A DNA stretch of 64,000 nucleotides, taken from contig NZ_JAKIRP010000009.1 of assembly GCF_021646545.1 (NCBI RefSeq), forward strand, positions 248,001 to 312,000, in the 5' to 3' direction. Position 1 is the stretch's first letter. Every line of letters begins with the position of its first letter. The notes under the pieces were generated by a model. The model did no database searches. It was not told the DNA's origin and saw nothing but the letters and a program-made list of their open reading frames with translations. Of the stretch, positions 16,973 to 25,244 are shown piece by piece. The translations under genes were made by a program, and so were the position numbers. This DNA comes from Chitinophaga filiformis. Its GTDB lineage: Bacteria > Bacteroidota > Bacteroidia > Chitinophagales > Chitinophagaceae.

Positions 16973-17869
16973 TTACTTTTTTAAAATGCCACTGTTAACC
17001 CACTTAATCTCAAATTCACTGCTATAGAAAAAGTATTTGCCATCTGGAGACAGATTAGGGCAGTAATCATAGGTTTTAGTATTGATATTACTACCCATAT
17101 TCACGGGCTGTTGCCATTGACCGTTTATTTTATGAGTGATATATAGATCTGCTTCTCCCAACCCTCCGGGCCTGCCGGAGGTAAATACGAGAAACGATTC
17201 GTCAGGGGCAATAAGAGGATCATGTTCGTCATCAGCTGAGTTGACAACAGCACCCAGATTAACCGGTTTTTCGTATCCAGTGTCAGACTTGTTACTCATG
17301 AACAGGTCGAGGTTACCTTCCCTGTAGGAGGCAAAGTAGATGTTACCCGACCGTGCAACAGATACGTAGTATTCCGTACTGTCACTGTTTACAGCTGGCA
17401 GGTATCTCGGAGGCGCATAAGAGTTTTCCTGTCCTGACATGCAGTATATATTGTAGTCGTCGGTAGTATCAGTGGGGACTACAGGTCTGTTCGAAATATA
17501 ATAGAGGGCGCCGTCTGCAGCAAAGAACGGATCTGTGTTGGAGTAAAGCGTGTCAAACAGCTTGCAGATTATTGGCTCCTGCCATTTACCTCCACTATAG
17601 CTGCATTCGTAAATTACATATTTGCGGTTTCGTGACCGGGAGAAATAAAATGTTTTCCCGTCCGGAGAGAAGGCTGCATTAAAATCCAAACCGTCTTTTG
17701 AAACGAGTCCGGGTAAGAAAACTGCAGGCATGGAATCAGGTATCGGCAATGGATAAGGAATGTGGACTACGTCTTTCGTACTGTTACGGTTTGAAGAGCA
17801 GCTGTATATAAAGGGTATCGCAAACAGCAGGCACCAGGCATATACAATAGGGTTAATAACTTTTTGCAT
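16973..17869 (-). CDS. PD40-repeat (TolB-like propeller) lipoprotein
   Basis: A 298-residue lipoprotein: the signal sequence ends in the lipobox 'IYSC' (Cys at residue 24), predicting an outer- or inner-membrane lipid anchor. The rest consists of PD40/WD40-like propeller blades: 'DFNAAFSPDGKTFYFSRSRN', 'DPFFAADGALYYISNRP', 'DPLIAPDESFLVFTSGRPGG' and 'CPNLSPDGKYFFYSSEFE'. Such propellers bind peptides or glycans, often as partners of OmpA-like or TolB-like systems. It precedes the SMP-30 gene in the same direction with a 47-bp gap. The ligand is unknown. Confidence 0.88.
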   Translation of the reverse strand: MQKVINPIVYAWCLLFAIPFIYSCSSNRNSTKDVVHIPYPLPIPDSMPAVFLPGLVSKDGLDFNAAFSPDGKTFYFSRSRNRKYVIYECSYSGGKWQEPIICKLFDTLYSNTDPFFAADGALYYISNRPVVPTDTTDDYNIYCMSGQENSYAPPRYLPAVNSDSTEYYVSVARSGNIYFASYREGNLDLFMSNKSDTGYEKPVNLGAVVNSADDEHDPLIAPDESFLVFTSGRPGGLGEADLYITHKINGQWQQPVNMGSNINTKTYDYCPNLSPDGKYFFYSSEFEIKWVNSGILKK

Positions 17870-18165
17870 GTTAAAATAAGAGGTTTTGATCTGTGGTTAA
17901 TGGAATATATCTAAAACGAAGGGAAATTAAATATTTACGTCCATAAAGCCGATGTCAGCAAATTTAACACTTTACAGAACCGGCTGCGCTATCTGCGATC
18001 CTTAGTGGCCTTATGGCTCTATTTAATGCGCCGGTATTGAGCTTATTCCCCGCATGGCGTAGTCAGATATGTCCGATATTACCGGAGAGGTATTTCGATG
18101 CTCTCAATCATAAAGTTATCGTGTAGGTGATTTGCATAATATCCACGGAAATAGTATTTTAAAGT
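17870..18165. other. Divergent intergenic region
   Basis: About 296 bp between the PD40 lipoprotein gene (-) and the GNAT gene (+). No open frame with coding character, strong inverted repeat or recognisable promoter was found. Confidence 0.5.
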
Positions 18166-18693
18166 ATGCAGCCAACTCAGGAAGTTTTTACAATATCACC
18201 CGTTACGGCAGCCGATATTCCCGCCGTAACAAAGCTTATCAACAGCGCTTATAAAGGCGAAGCAGGCAGTAAAAGCTGGACCTCCGAAGGTCACCTGGTA
18301 GAAGGGGAGAGGACCACTGAAAATGGTTTACTTGAGCTTATCAGCCGGCCAGGAGTAACGATGTTTAAATGTTGCGACATGCGGTCTGTCATATTAGGCT
18401 GCGTACTACTGGAAAAAAGAGCACCTACATTATACCTTGGCATGCTGTCAGTCTTGCCAGGTGTACAGACCGGAGGCATCGGCAGCCGGCTGATACAATA
18501 TGGTGAAACCTTTGCCAGGGAACAGCAGTGTAACTCCATTACCATCACAGTAATCGACAAGCGGGAAGAACTGATTGCCTGGTACCGGCGCAAAGGGTTT
18601 GTACCTACCGGTACCCTGATGCCTTTTTCCAATAAATCCTCAGCAGCCCTATCTTCAATTTCTCTGATGGAAATGAGGAAAGACCTTGTATAA
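18166..18693 (+). CDS. GNAT-family N-acetyltransferase
   Basis: A 175-residue acetyl-CoA-dependent acyltransferase. The GNAT fold is visible from residue 8: 'ISPVTAADIPAVTKLINSAYKGE', the strand 'VILGCVLLEKRAPTLYLGMLSVLPGVQTGGIGSRLI' (split landmark; the pyrophosphate loop 'VQTGGIGSRL' corresponds to Q/RxxGxG/A), and 'ITITVIDKREELIAWYRRKGFVPTG', the canonical C-terminal 'WYxRxGF' motif. It is a single-domain enzyme of ordinary length. Substrates are not predictable. It starts at the ATG at 18166 and is followed after 210 bp by the serine hydrolase fusion. Confidence 0.92.
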   Translation: MQPTQEVFTISPVTAADIPAVTKLINSAYKGEAGSKSWTSEGHLVEGERTTENGLLELISRPGVTMFKCCDMRSVILGCVLLEKRAPTLYLGMLSVLPGVQTGGIGSRLIQYGETFAREQQCNSITITVIDKREELIAWYRRKGFVPTGTLMPFSNKSSAALSSISLMEMRKDLV

Positions 18694-18903
18694 GATATGT
18701 TTAACCTGCCCTGCCGCAAATCTCAGGCATATCCCTCCGGGGATGGCCTGACCGGATTCCAGCTACGGCGGAGTAGCATGATAAGTTTCCGCGCCCCGGG
18801 GAGATTTTATGACGCATGCAACCTTTTTATAGTTAAGGAGTCCTTAGATAGCAACACTATTTCGTTCAACGGAACCAAGTACTTTACCTTTAAATTGTTG
18901 AAC

Positions 18904-20916
18904 ATGTTAATTCCATCTCTTAAAACAGTATGCGTCGCTGTATTATGCATGCATTTCTGCCTGCACTCCATGGCCCACAACGGGAGTGTAGCCTTTGCTT
19001 ATCCCCTGGGTAAGGTCACTATTGACGGCGATCTTTCAGACTGGCCGAAAGATGCAACGAAGTACATGATCGCAATGCATCTCTCAGATACAAAGCCCAA
19101 AGACGAGGCTGATTTCTCCGGTTTCTTCCAGCTGGGCTACCGCCTGGAAGACCAATCATTATACCTGGCATTTACGATAAGGGACGACGAGTTCCTGGAA
19201 GATACCTCCGAAAATGTAGCGTGGAACACCCAGGATGGCCTGCAGATAAGCCTTGATGCCCTTCACCTGATCTCCGGTTCCGGCGTGGCCTCATTTATGT
19301 ACAGCAAGAAACTACGTAATACGAACAACGCTTTCTATGATCCCTTTGCCAGCACCGCCTCCTGGAATATTATGGAGGTGGCTATGACCAGGAAGGGGGA
19401 TATGCGCTTTTACGAGTGGCGGATCCACCTGGGAAATGAGTTGGCGCTTGATAAGTCTTTGGGCTTTGATTTTAATGTATTCGACAAAGACCAGGATGGA
19501 AGTTTTTCCTGGTCAGACTGGGGAAGCGGAGGTTCTAAATATATGAATCCAAACAGCCTGGGTGATATCGTCTTTTTACCGAAGGACGGGAAATTGTCTA
19601 CCGTTTCAGGTAAAGTGAACTGGGATAAACACACCGATGTGAAGTTGCCCGGCCAGGTGCGTCTCAGGTCACTGGAGCACCCGAAACTATGGATAACTGC
19701 AGCAATAGATAGCCTCGGTAAATATTCAGTGGTTATTCCTGCAGGGAAATATGAGCTCTCATTTCCCGATCGTTATTTTGAATCTGATGACAAACTATAT
19801 GATGTCACCTATAAAACACCCCCAACAGTTGTAGCGAAACCCGGACAGAAAATAGTCGCGCCCGATATTGTTCTTCCACTGGCGCCTGTGCCTGATCTGA
19901 TCCCTGATAAAGGTATACTGTTTGATTTTACTGCTGATAACCCTGGTAAGGTGGACAGCTTTATTGAAGCCTATCGCGAGTATTATAGAATACCCGGCGT
20001 TTCACTCGCTTTGATCAGGGATGGAAAAGTAGTTTATCATAAAACATATGGTGTCACCAACACGATAACCGGTCAAAAGGTGAGCGACAGCACATTGTTT
20101 GAAGCCGCTTCTATTACCAAACCTGTGTTTGCGCTGGCCGTTGAAAAACTGGCAGAACGTGGTGTTATTAACCTCGACAAGCCCTTGTATGAGTACCTTC
20201 CTTATAAAGACATAGAATATGACGATCGCTACAAGTTGATCACAGCAAGGCACGTACTGACACATCGTACCGGTTTTCCGAACTGGCGTGAGGGTAAACT
20301 CGTCATCAAGTTCACGCCCGGAACGGCTTTCGGCTATTCTGGAGAAGGTTTTGAATACCTCAAAATGGTGGTGGAAAAGGTCACAGGTAAAAAGGTAGAG
20401 CAGGTATTACAGGAAGAGGTGATCCAACCCGTTGGATTATACCATACTTTTTTCTCAAAAAATGATTCTTTGCAGCGGATGGTGGCATATGGTCACTTTG
20501 AGGGGAGACCTAATAACAACAACCTGCCGGAAAAGCCGGGCATGGCGTATTCCATGCATACCGAAGCGCAGATCTTCACGAGGTTTATGTTGTACCTCTT
20601 AGAACGGAAAGGACTTAAACCGGAAACCTATGATGTCATGATGTCAAAGCAGTCAGATTATGATTTCACCGGATTGAAAAATAAACCCAAAGTGCCTACA
20701 TATATGGGTATGAGCCTTCAGATAAGGGAAACACCTTTTGGTAAAACGTTTGGCCATGGCGGTAATAACGGGGATTTTAAATGCCGGTTCGAAGTGTATG
20801 ATGATCTGAAAATGGGCTATGCCATTTTTACGAACTCAAGCACGGCTGATCAATTACTCGAGAACCTGCACCTGTTCCTGGTAGAAGGAAGAGATAAGGA
20901 TATTGCCAAAGAATGA
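18904..20916 (+). CDS. Secreted CBM9-like / class C beta-lactamase-type serine hydrolase
   Basis: A 670-residue secreted protein. The start was set at the ATG at 18904 because it precedes a clear signal peptide (ending LHSMA, near residue 22); the frame is open further back to 18697, but that stretch lacks coding character. Residues about 25-200 form a CBM9-like sugar-binding sandwich ('KVTIDGDLSDWP', 'FTIRDDEFLEDT', 'QDGLQISLD'). They are followed by a carboxypeptidase-regulatory-like strand region and a C-terminal penicillin-binding/serine-hydrolase domain. The catalytic Ser-Lys is in 'AASITKPVFAL', the tyrosine motif is 'FGYSGEGF' (YSG instead of YSN), and the third motif is 'FGHGGNNG' (HGG). 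Members of this family are esterases or D-amino-acid peptidases. The fused carbohydrate-binding module suggests a glycan- or cell-wall-linked substrate. Confidence 0.85.
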   Translation: MLIPSLKTVCVAVLCMHFCLHSMAHNGSVAFAYPLGKVTIDGDLSDWPKDATKYMIAMHLSDTKPKDEADFSGFFQLGYRLEDQSLYLAFTIRDDEFLEDTSENVAWNTQDGLQISLDALHLISGSGVASFMYSKKLRNTNNAFYDPFASTASWNIMEVAMTRKGDMRFYEWRIHLGNELALDKSLGFDFNVFDKDQDGSFSWSDWGSGGSKYMNPNSLGDIVFLPKDGKLSTVSGKVNWDKHTDVKLPGQVRLRSLEHPKLWITAAIDSLGKYSVVIPAGKYELSFPDRYFESDDKLYDVTYKTPPTVVAKPGQKIVAPDIVLPLAPVPDLIPDKGILFDFTADNPGKVDSFIEAYREYYRIPGVSLALIRDGKVVYHKTYGVTNTITGQKVSDSTLFEAASITKPVFALAVEKLAERGVINLDKPLYEYLPYKDIEYDDRYKLITARHVLTHRTGFPNWREGKLVIKFTPGTAFGYSGEGFEYLKMVVEKVTGKKVEQVLQEEVIQPVGLYHTFFSKNDSLQRMVAYGHFEGRPNNNNLPEKPGMAYSMHTEAQIFTRFMLYLLERKGLKPETYDVMMSKQSDYDFTGLKNKPKVPTYMGMSLQIRETPFGKTFGHGGNNGDFKCRFEVYDDLKMGYAIFTNSSTADQLLENLHLFLVEGRDKDIAKE

Positions 20917-20970
20917 AGAAATTTCGTTGTCATTGAGCAATTGGTTAAATTCGATAGAAAATGATGCATC

Positions 20971-21816
20971 ATGAAATCTTCATCCAACACCAATATCTTT
21001 CCTTGTATATGGTTTGACGGGAAGGCCACAGAGGCATTTGATTTTTATGTTTCGGTTTTCCCCAATTCAAAAATTACAGATCAGAATCCGATCGTTGTCA
21101 AAGCCCTGCTGGATGGCACTGAACTGATGGGCCTGAACGGAGGACCTATATACAAGCCGAATCCGGCTATTTCCTTCATGTGGATCTCTAACGACAAGGT
21201 CGCTATTGCACAGATATGGGAAAAGCTGACCGAAGAGGGCAACATATTAATGCAATTGGATAGTTACCCATGGAGCGCCAGTTATGGCTGGGCGGTAGAC
21301 AAGTATGGTGTTAGCTGGCAGCTGTATTATGGACCTGATGACTGGACGTATAACAAACTCGTACCTACGCTGATGTTCTGCCAGGCCCAGCAAGGGCAGT
21401 GTGAACAGGCACTCGATTTCTACAGAAAGACTTTCCCTGAATATAAGAATGACGGTATCATGCGCTATTCAGATGGGGAAATGACCGGGCAGATCCAGCA
21501 TACACAATTTACTATCAATGGTCATTTGCTCATGGCAATGGATAGCGGCGTGCCTCAGCAGTTCACCTTTACAGAAGGAGTTTCACTGGTGTTGGAATGC
21601 GACGACCAGCAGACGATAGACTATTACTGGGATGCGTTTACAAAAAGCGGGGAAGAAAGCATGTGTGGTTGGTGTAAAGATCCTTTCGGCGTCAGCTGGC
21701 AGGTAGTGCCGAAAAACATAGGCCAGATGCTGTTTAAGTCTTCTAATCCGCAGAAATCGCAGGAAGCGCTGATGCAGATGAGAAAGATAGAAATTGCAGA
21801 ACTGCAGAATGTATAA
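20971..21816 (+). CDS. PhnB/3-demethylubiquinone-methyltransferase-like VOC protein, duplicated
   Basis: A 281-residue protein built of two vicinal-oxygen-chelate units of the PhnB/'3-dmu-9_3-mt' type. First unit, residues about 8-128: 'IFPCIWFDGKATEAFDFYVSVFPNSKI' and 'GWAVDKYGVSWQLYYG'. Second unit, about 133-255: 'LMFCQAQQGQCEQALDFYRKTFPE' and 'GWCKDPFGVSWQVVPKNIG'. The fold binds small ligands or metals, but despite the family name it is not a methyltransferase. It stands alone, 55 bp after the serine hydrolase, and is closed by a terminator shared with the convergent DUF2652 gene. Confidence 0.92.
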   Translation: MKSSSNTNIFPCIWFDGKATEAFDFYVSVFPNSKITDQNPIVVKALLDGTELMGLNGGPIYKPNPAISFMWISNDKVAIAQIWEKLTEEGNILMQLDSYPWSASYGWAVDKYGVSWQLYYGPDDWTYNKLVPTLMFCQAQQGQCEQALDFYRKTFPEYKNDGIMRYSDGEMTGQIQHTQFTINGHLLMAMDSGVPQQFTFTEGVSLVLECDDQQTIDYYWDAFTKSGEESMCGWCKDPFGVSWQVVPKNIGQMLFKSSNPQKSQEALMQMRKIEIAELQNV

Positions 21817-21862
21817 AAAATAACTTCGCTTATAAGGGCAAAATAAGCCCTGAATTGATCTG

Positions 21863-21904
21863 AAATACTCCTTTCCGGCTTATCACAGCCGGAGAGGAGT
21901 ATTT
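21863..21904. terminator. Bidirectional terminator between VOC and DUF2652 genes
   Basis: 17-nt arms at 21863-21879 and 21888-21904 (AAATACTCC.../...GGAGTATTT, one G-U position), 8-nt loop, T-rich on both sides. It lies between two convergent genes. Confidence 0.9.
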
Positions 21905-21935
21905 TGCTTATAACAGGCCGGTAACAGGCCCGATA

Positions 21936-23018
21936 TTAGAATTCAAGCGGCAGCACCATCTCCTTCACGATAGGTTCCAGGTTTTCCAGTGACTGACGCA
22001 GGCCGGTTTGTAAATTGTTTTTCTCAAAAAGATTAAACAGCAGCTGCCGTACCGGATTTTTAGGAATGTAGATGTCCATCGTTAGGCGGGAGCGGCCATC
22101 AGGTGCTTTTTCAATGATGTAGTAGGTCGAGCTTTTCCGCTTTTCGTCGGTTTCACTAAATAGTATCTTTTCTTCGGGATTATAGGCAAAACTGCTTGTG
22201 AACATCATAATTTTCTGTCCGTTGTCCAGTATGTGCTGATGACGGCTTCCTACACCGGGCAGAAAATGTTCAACCTCATTTATTTCTTTTAATCCTACCT
22301 GCCATTGATGGCGGAACTCAAAATGTACGACGGTAAAACAGAGGGTTTTAATGTCCACATCGTAATCCCTGGATACGGAGACCACTTTCACCTTGTCTGA
22401 AAGTTCCAGTTGAGGATCGGGTTCCGGCGGCAGTTCTTTTCTTAACTGGCTTAGCTGTGTATAGTGGAAGGGAATTTCGCCTGTTTCTGTCTGTTTTGCG
22501 CTGGCGTCCCACTTCATCCATGTGGCCAGCCCTGTAGGCGGTGTGTCTTGTAAGAGGTTATCCGTTACCAGCCAGTATTCGTGCTGTGCAATATCATTTT
22601 TCAGGAGCTGGTGGGCTACGATCACATCTTTGCCTATCAGCTTACTGAAATTCTTCACATTATATGTGGTGAACTCGCCGTAATGGGTAATGACCTTCAG
22701 GGTAAGATCCACAGCAGATATACAGGCCCTGCACTGGCATATTTTGCGGTGGTCGTATGCATTCAGATGCCGGTGAAACTCGCAGAACATTTTTTCCACC
22801 TGTTTATATAGTGCTTCCAGCTCCAGTGGTTCTCCGAATTTATAGAACAGAATGGCGTCCCCTTCAATCTCTGATATCTCAAGTCCGGTGTTATTTGCGT
22901 TGATCAGGACTTCCAGTAATTGCTGTATGATATGCCGGCTATGATCGATCTCTATTTCGTTCACAAAACGGGTAAAGCCACTTATATCCGGAATAAAAAG
23001 TAGCCCTCTATTATCCAT
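21936..23018 (-). CDS. DUF2652 protein: class III cyclase-like domain plus SRPBCC-like domain
   Basis: A 360-residue cytoplasmic protein. Residues 5-160 resemble a class III nucleotide cyclase: 'LLFIPDISGFTRFVNEIE' (metal-site Asp 11), 'EISEIEGDAILFYKFG' (second metal-site Asp 54), and 'ITHYGEFTTY' with 'LIGKDVIVAHQLLKN' in the positions of the cyclase 'HxGxv' and 'GxxVNxAxRL'. Inserted before the last part is a cysteine cluster 'KICQCRACIS' (CxCxxC) not found in ordinary cyclases. Residues about 210-355 look like a polyketide-cyclase/SRPBCC domain ('FEFRHQWQVGLKEINEVEHFLPGVGSRH' as landmark). The family is annotated only as DUF2652. Whether it makes a cyclic nucleotide is unknown; the Cys cluster could bind metal or sense redox. 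Confidence 0.8.
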   Translation of the reverse strand: MDNRGLLFIPDISGFTRFVNEIEIDHSRHIIQQLLEVLINANNTGLEISEIEGDAILFYKFGEPLELEALYKQVEKMFCEFHRHLNAYDHRKICQCRACISAVDLTLKVITHYGEFTTYNVKNFSKLIGKDVIVAHQLLKNDIAQHEYWLVTDNLLQDTPPTGLATWMKWDASAKQTETGEIPFHYTQLSQLRKELPPEPDPQLELSDKVKVVSVSRDYDVDIKTLCFTVVHFEFRHQWQVGLKEINEVEHFLPGVGSRHQHILDNGQKIMMFTSSFAYNPEEKILFSETDEKRKSSTYYIIEKAPDGRSRLTMDIYIPKNPVRQLLFNLFEKNNLQTGLRQSLENLEPIVKEMVLPLEF

Positions 23019-23071
23019 GTCTATTTTTTTCTAAAGTTAGTAAAAAAGTCCCGTAGCAGCGCCAATGCAAG

Positions 23072-23100
23072 GAGGCACACCCGATTGTCAGGTGTGCCTC
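23072..23100 (+). terminator. Plus-strand intrinsic terminator upstream of DUF2652 gene
   Basis: GAGGCACACC (23072-23081) and GGTGTGCCTC (23091-23100) form a perfect 10-bp stem, followed on the plus strand by GTTTTTT. No plus-strand gene ends here; the U-run is only on the plus strand. It would stop transcription running against the minus-strand DUF2652 gene. Confidence 0.7.
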
Positions 23101-23260
23101 GTTTTTTATCTTAGTACAAGATGCTTGTTCTATTGAAGTTGTACGCGATACACGATATGCCCGGTGGTATAGTTTGCGGGATCATGCCGAACATAGAGCC
23201 TGAGCGGCATCCCGGTCCATTGCAGCACAAATGTTACAGTTGTAATATTTCGGGTCCCGC

Positions 23261-23707
23261 TTATAAAAGGCCAACTTCAGCTTCCGGCGCAAGCTCCCAG
23301 CTGCCCTCCGCTATCTCCGCTTCAAGTTCCTGGTCGTCCCAGCCACAATAGCCTATGAATATCCTGATGTCCTTTTCAGTGATGGTATTGTCGTTAATAT
23401 ACTGCATGGCCGCCTTGAAATCGCCGCCCAGGTGAATACGGTCTGTTACCGGATCGCCTCCCTTTATCAGATCCGGACGCTGATGTATAAAATACAGGTG
23501 CTCCTGGTCTACCGGTCCGCCTTCATACAAGGGGAAGGGAGCACAGTCCCTGAACTCTACCAGTTCATTGATCCTCCTGGGAAATAGTCTGTTCACTACG
23601 AAGCCCATAGCGCCTTTTTCGTTATGTTCTGTGATGAAAATAACGGTTTGTTCAAAAAAGGTGTCATCGAGGAGTGATGTGCTGCGTAAAAACGTACCTG
23701 CCTTCAT
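23261..23707 (-). CDS. Short YqgE/AlgH-family protein
   Basis: A 148-residue protein with the YqgE/AlgH (UPF0301) fold. Landmarks are 'GTFLRSTSLLDDTFFEQTVIFITEHNEKGAMGFVVNRLFP', 'YEGGPVDQEHLYFIHQRPD' and 'IRIFIGYCGWDDQELEAEIAEGSWELA' (used as positional landmarks at residues 4-43, 62-80 and 112-138). Family members are usually around 185 residues; here the final helix, normally carrying 'EDLWxxAL', is missing because of a stop after 'EAEVGLL'. No frame restores it in the downstream DNA. It may be a short paralogue rather than the principal copy. Its molecular role is unknown. The ATG is at 23707. Confidence 0.85.
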   Translation of the reverse strand: MKAGTFLRSTSLLDDTFFEQTVIFITEHNEKGAMGFVVNRLFPRRINELVEFRDCAPFPLYEGGPVDQEHLYFIHQRPDLIKGGDPVTDRIHLGGDFKAAMQYINDNTITEKDIRIFIGYCGWDDQELEAEIAEGSWELAPEAEVGLL

Positions 23708-24033
23708 ACCGTTAAAGTTAGCATAATGCCGCCAGAATTAACAAACCATTAGATATTTGGGTTTATTATGACAGATTTATTTAGTAAGTTTGAGTAAATG
23801 ATCCGGAAGACTTCACATAATAACACCACAGATGCTGTCAGGTACGTGATACCTGATATCAGCAACTGTTTTACCTGGTCATTCCCGGAATTTATCCCCT
23901 TTTGTGTAGACCTGTACTACTTCTCCAACTTTAAAGACTTTAACAGGTTTGCCCAGGCCTGATTGCTCCAATAGCCTGGGATAAGTATTTCAATCTTATT
24001 ACTGTTAGTAATTAACGTGTAAAAGTTATTGCC
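23708..24033. other. Intergenic region
   Basis: 326 bp between the divergent YqgE gene (-) and the small plus-strand genes. A 54-codon frame begins at an ATG at 23798 but has neither a signal peptide nor recognisable features, and it was not called. Nothing else was identified. Confidence 0.45.
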
Positions 24034-24198
24034 ATGTACCGGAAACAACGTGTTTCAGCTGGCAGAGCTGTCGCGCTATTAACACTATTGTGTGCCATTT
24101 CCGTGGAACGGGGAATGATCTCCAGTCCTAAATGGTATTTTATATTATGCATCACCACCCCGGTATTGCTGTTGTATGGCTTTGCCCGAAACAGGTGA
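24034..24198 (+). CDS. Possible small two-helix membrane protein
   Basis: A 54-residue frame with start ATG at 24034 and stop TGA at 24196-24198. The translation contains two hydrophobic stretches: about residues 10-21 (GRAVALLTLLCAIS) and 34-48 (WYFILCITTPVLLLYGFA), separated by a short polar loop with basic residues at the start and end (MYRKQR, RNR). This topology is typical of small bacterial membrane proteins. It ends 25 bp before the next gene, which also begins with a transmembrane helix. Without homology evidence, this call is tentative. Confidence 0.4.
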   Translation: MYRKQRVSAGRAVALLTLLCAISVERGMISSPKWYFILCITTPVLLLYGFARNR

Positions 24199-24223
24199 TC
24201 ATACTGCGCTGTAAAAAAATATC

Positions 24224-24751
24224 ATGTCATTTGCAGATGTGTTTATCCTGCTTTCAGCAGCTGGGTTGTTATGTTACGGGTTGCTGACAGCTATTCGAAA
24301 CAGACAAAAACAAAGAAAGATGAAAAGATTACTTGATTATTTCAGCAGGCTGGGATCAAAGTACAACCTCACATTCTCAAGCCAGGAAGTGTTGAGGAAC
24401 TGTATCATTGGGCTGGATGGGGTACAGAGAAAGTTATTGGTATTGAACGGCATCAATAAAGGAACGCTTACTGACTATGTCATTGATCTGAATAAGGTGA
24501 CCAACTGTTCAGTGAAAAAGCAATATGGCCGTATCCGGGTCAATGGCCTGAGAACGCGAAAGCTGGAGCAATATCTTGAAAACATGAGCTTACATTTTAA
24601 GTTCATGATGGAAACACAACCTGCTGATATTCCCTTTTTCAGACAGACGGAAAACAAAGTCGGTGAGCTCTCTGACCTGGAAGATAAAGCAGAAAAATGG
24701 AAGGTGATCCTGTCCAAAATGTTGCCGCTGTCGCTGAAAAAAAGCGCGTGA
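24224..24751 (+). CDS. Hypothetical membrane-anchored protein
   Basis: A 175-residue protein with one N-terminal transmembrane helix (residues 4-22, FADVFILLSAAGLLCYGLL) followed by a basic stretch (RNRQKQRKMKR), so the remaining 145 residues should face the cytoplasm. That part has regular alpha/beta character ('RKLLVLNGINKGTLTDYVIDLNKVTNCSVKKQYG' as landmark) and ends in a helical basic tail (LKKSA). I do not recognise the family. It may be cotranscribed with the small frame before it and the Rnk-like gene 98 bp after it, though a hairpin lies in between. Confidence 0.7.
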   Translation: MSFADVFILLSAAGLLCYGLLTAIRNRQKQRKMKRLLDYFSRLGSKYNLTFSSQEVLRNCIIGLDGVQRKLLVLNGINKGTLTDYVIDLNKVTNCSVKKQYGRIRVNGLRTRKLEQYLENMSLHFKFMMETQPADIPFFRQTENKVGELSDLEDKAEKWKVILSKMLPLSLKKSA

Positions 24752-24768
24752 CAGATTCCGCCGGAAGT

Positions 24769-24803
24769 CCGCGTGTTTGTAACCGCGGCTTGCAAACACG
24801 GGG
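24769..24803. other. Hairpin sharing the CAAACACGGG core with the 33-kb repeat
   Basis: CGTGTTTG (24772-24779) pairs with CAAACACG (24793-24800), extended by flanking CC/GG. The right arm contains CAAACACGGG (24793-24802), which recurs in the dispersed element at 33135-33144. It lies just downstream of the hypothetical membrane protein gene and may act as a 3' end or be a fragment of a genomic repeat. Confidence 0.45.
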
Positions 24804-24849
24804 CAAATCGAGCTCCGAATTATCAATGTTAAACCAAAAATGAAAAGAA

Positions 24850-25233
24850 ATGCAAAAAGAACAATTAGTAATAAAGAAGGAGGATTTTGATATCCTCACA
24901 ACATGTATCAGAAATGGAGGAAGTCGTCAGGCATTCGATAAGAATAATGTAATGGAACTGGAAACAGAGCTGAAAAAAGCAAAACTGGTCAGCAAGGAGA
25001 ATTTTCCTGATACAGTGGTAGGACTTAATTCTACCGCTGTTATCAAAGATTTGGAAACGAACCGCATACTGGCCATTACGATCGTTACGCCCGACAAAGC
25101 AGATATCAGCCAGAACAAGATATCCGTATTGGCGCCTATCGGTACAGCCCTGCTGGGATTTCAGAAGGGAAATGAGATCAGCTGGTCAGTTCCGGCGGGA
25201 GAGAAGAAGCTGATGATACTGGATGTTTTCTAA
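24850..25233 (+). CDS. GreA/GreB C-terminal domain protein (Rnk-like)
   Basis: A 127-residue protein with a short N-terminal helical part and the GreA/GreB FKBP-like C-terminal domain. Landmarks: 'PDTVVGLNSTAVIKDLETNR' and 'ISVLAPIGTALLGFQKGNEISWSVPAGEKKLMILDV'-type strand pattern (residues about 55-127). The coiled coil of true transcript-cleavage factors is missing, so it resembles Rnk-like regulators that bind RNA polymerase or nucleoside diphosphate kinase pathways. In Bacteroidota such short forms are common. No start ambiguity is seen; the ATG is at 24850. Confidence 0.9.
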   Translation: MQKEQLVIKKEDFDILTTCIRNGGSRQAFDKNNVMELETELKKAKLVSKENFPDTVVGLNSTAVIKDLETNRILAITIVTPDKADISQNKISVLAPIGTALLGFQKGNEISWSVPAGEKKLMILDVF

Positions 25234-25244
25234 ACACCGGCGGC

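Noticed and set aside
18697..18903. N-terminal extension of the serine hydrolase by 69 codons.
   Set aside because: The ATG at 18904 is followed by a signal peptide; the extension is without coding character and would bury it.
23798..23962. A 54-codon frame before the small membrane protein.
   Set aside because: No signal, membrane helix or motif; aromatic-rich random composition.
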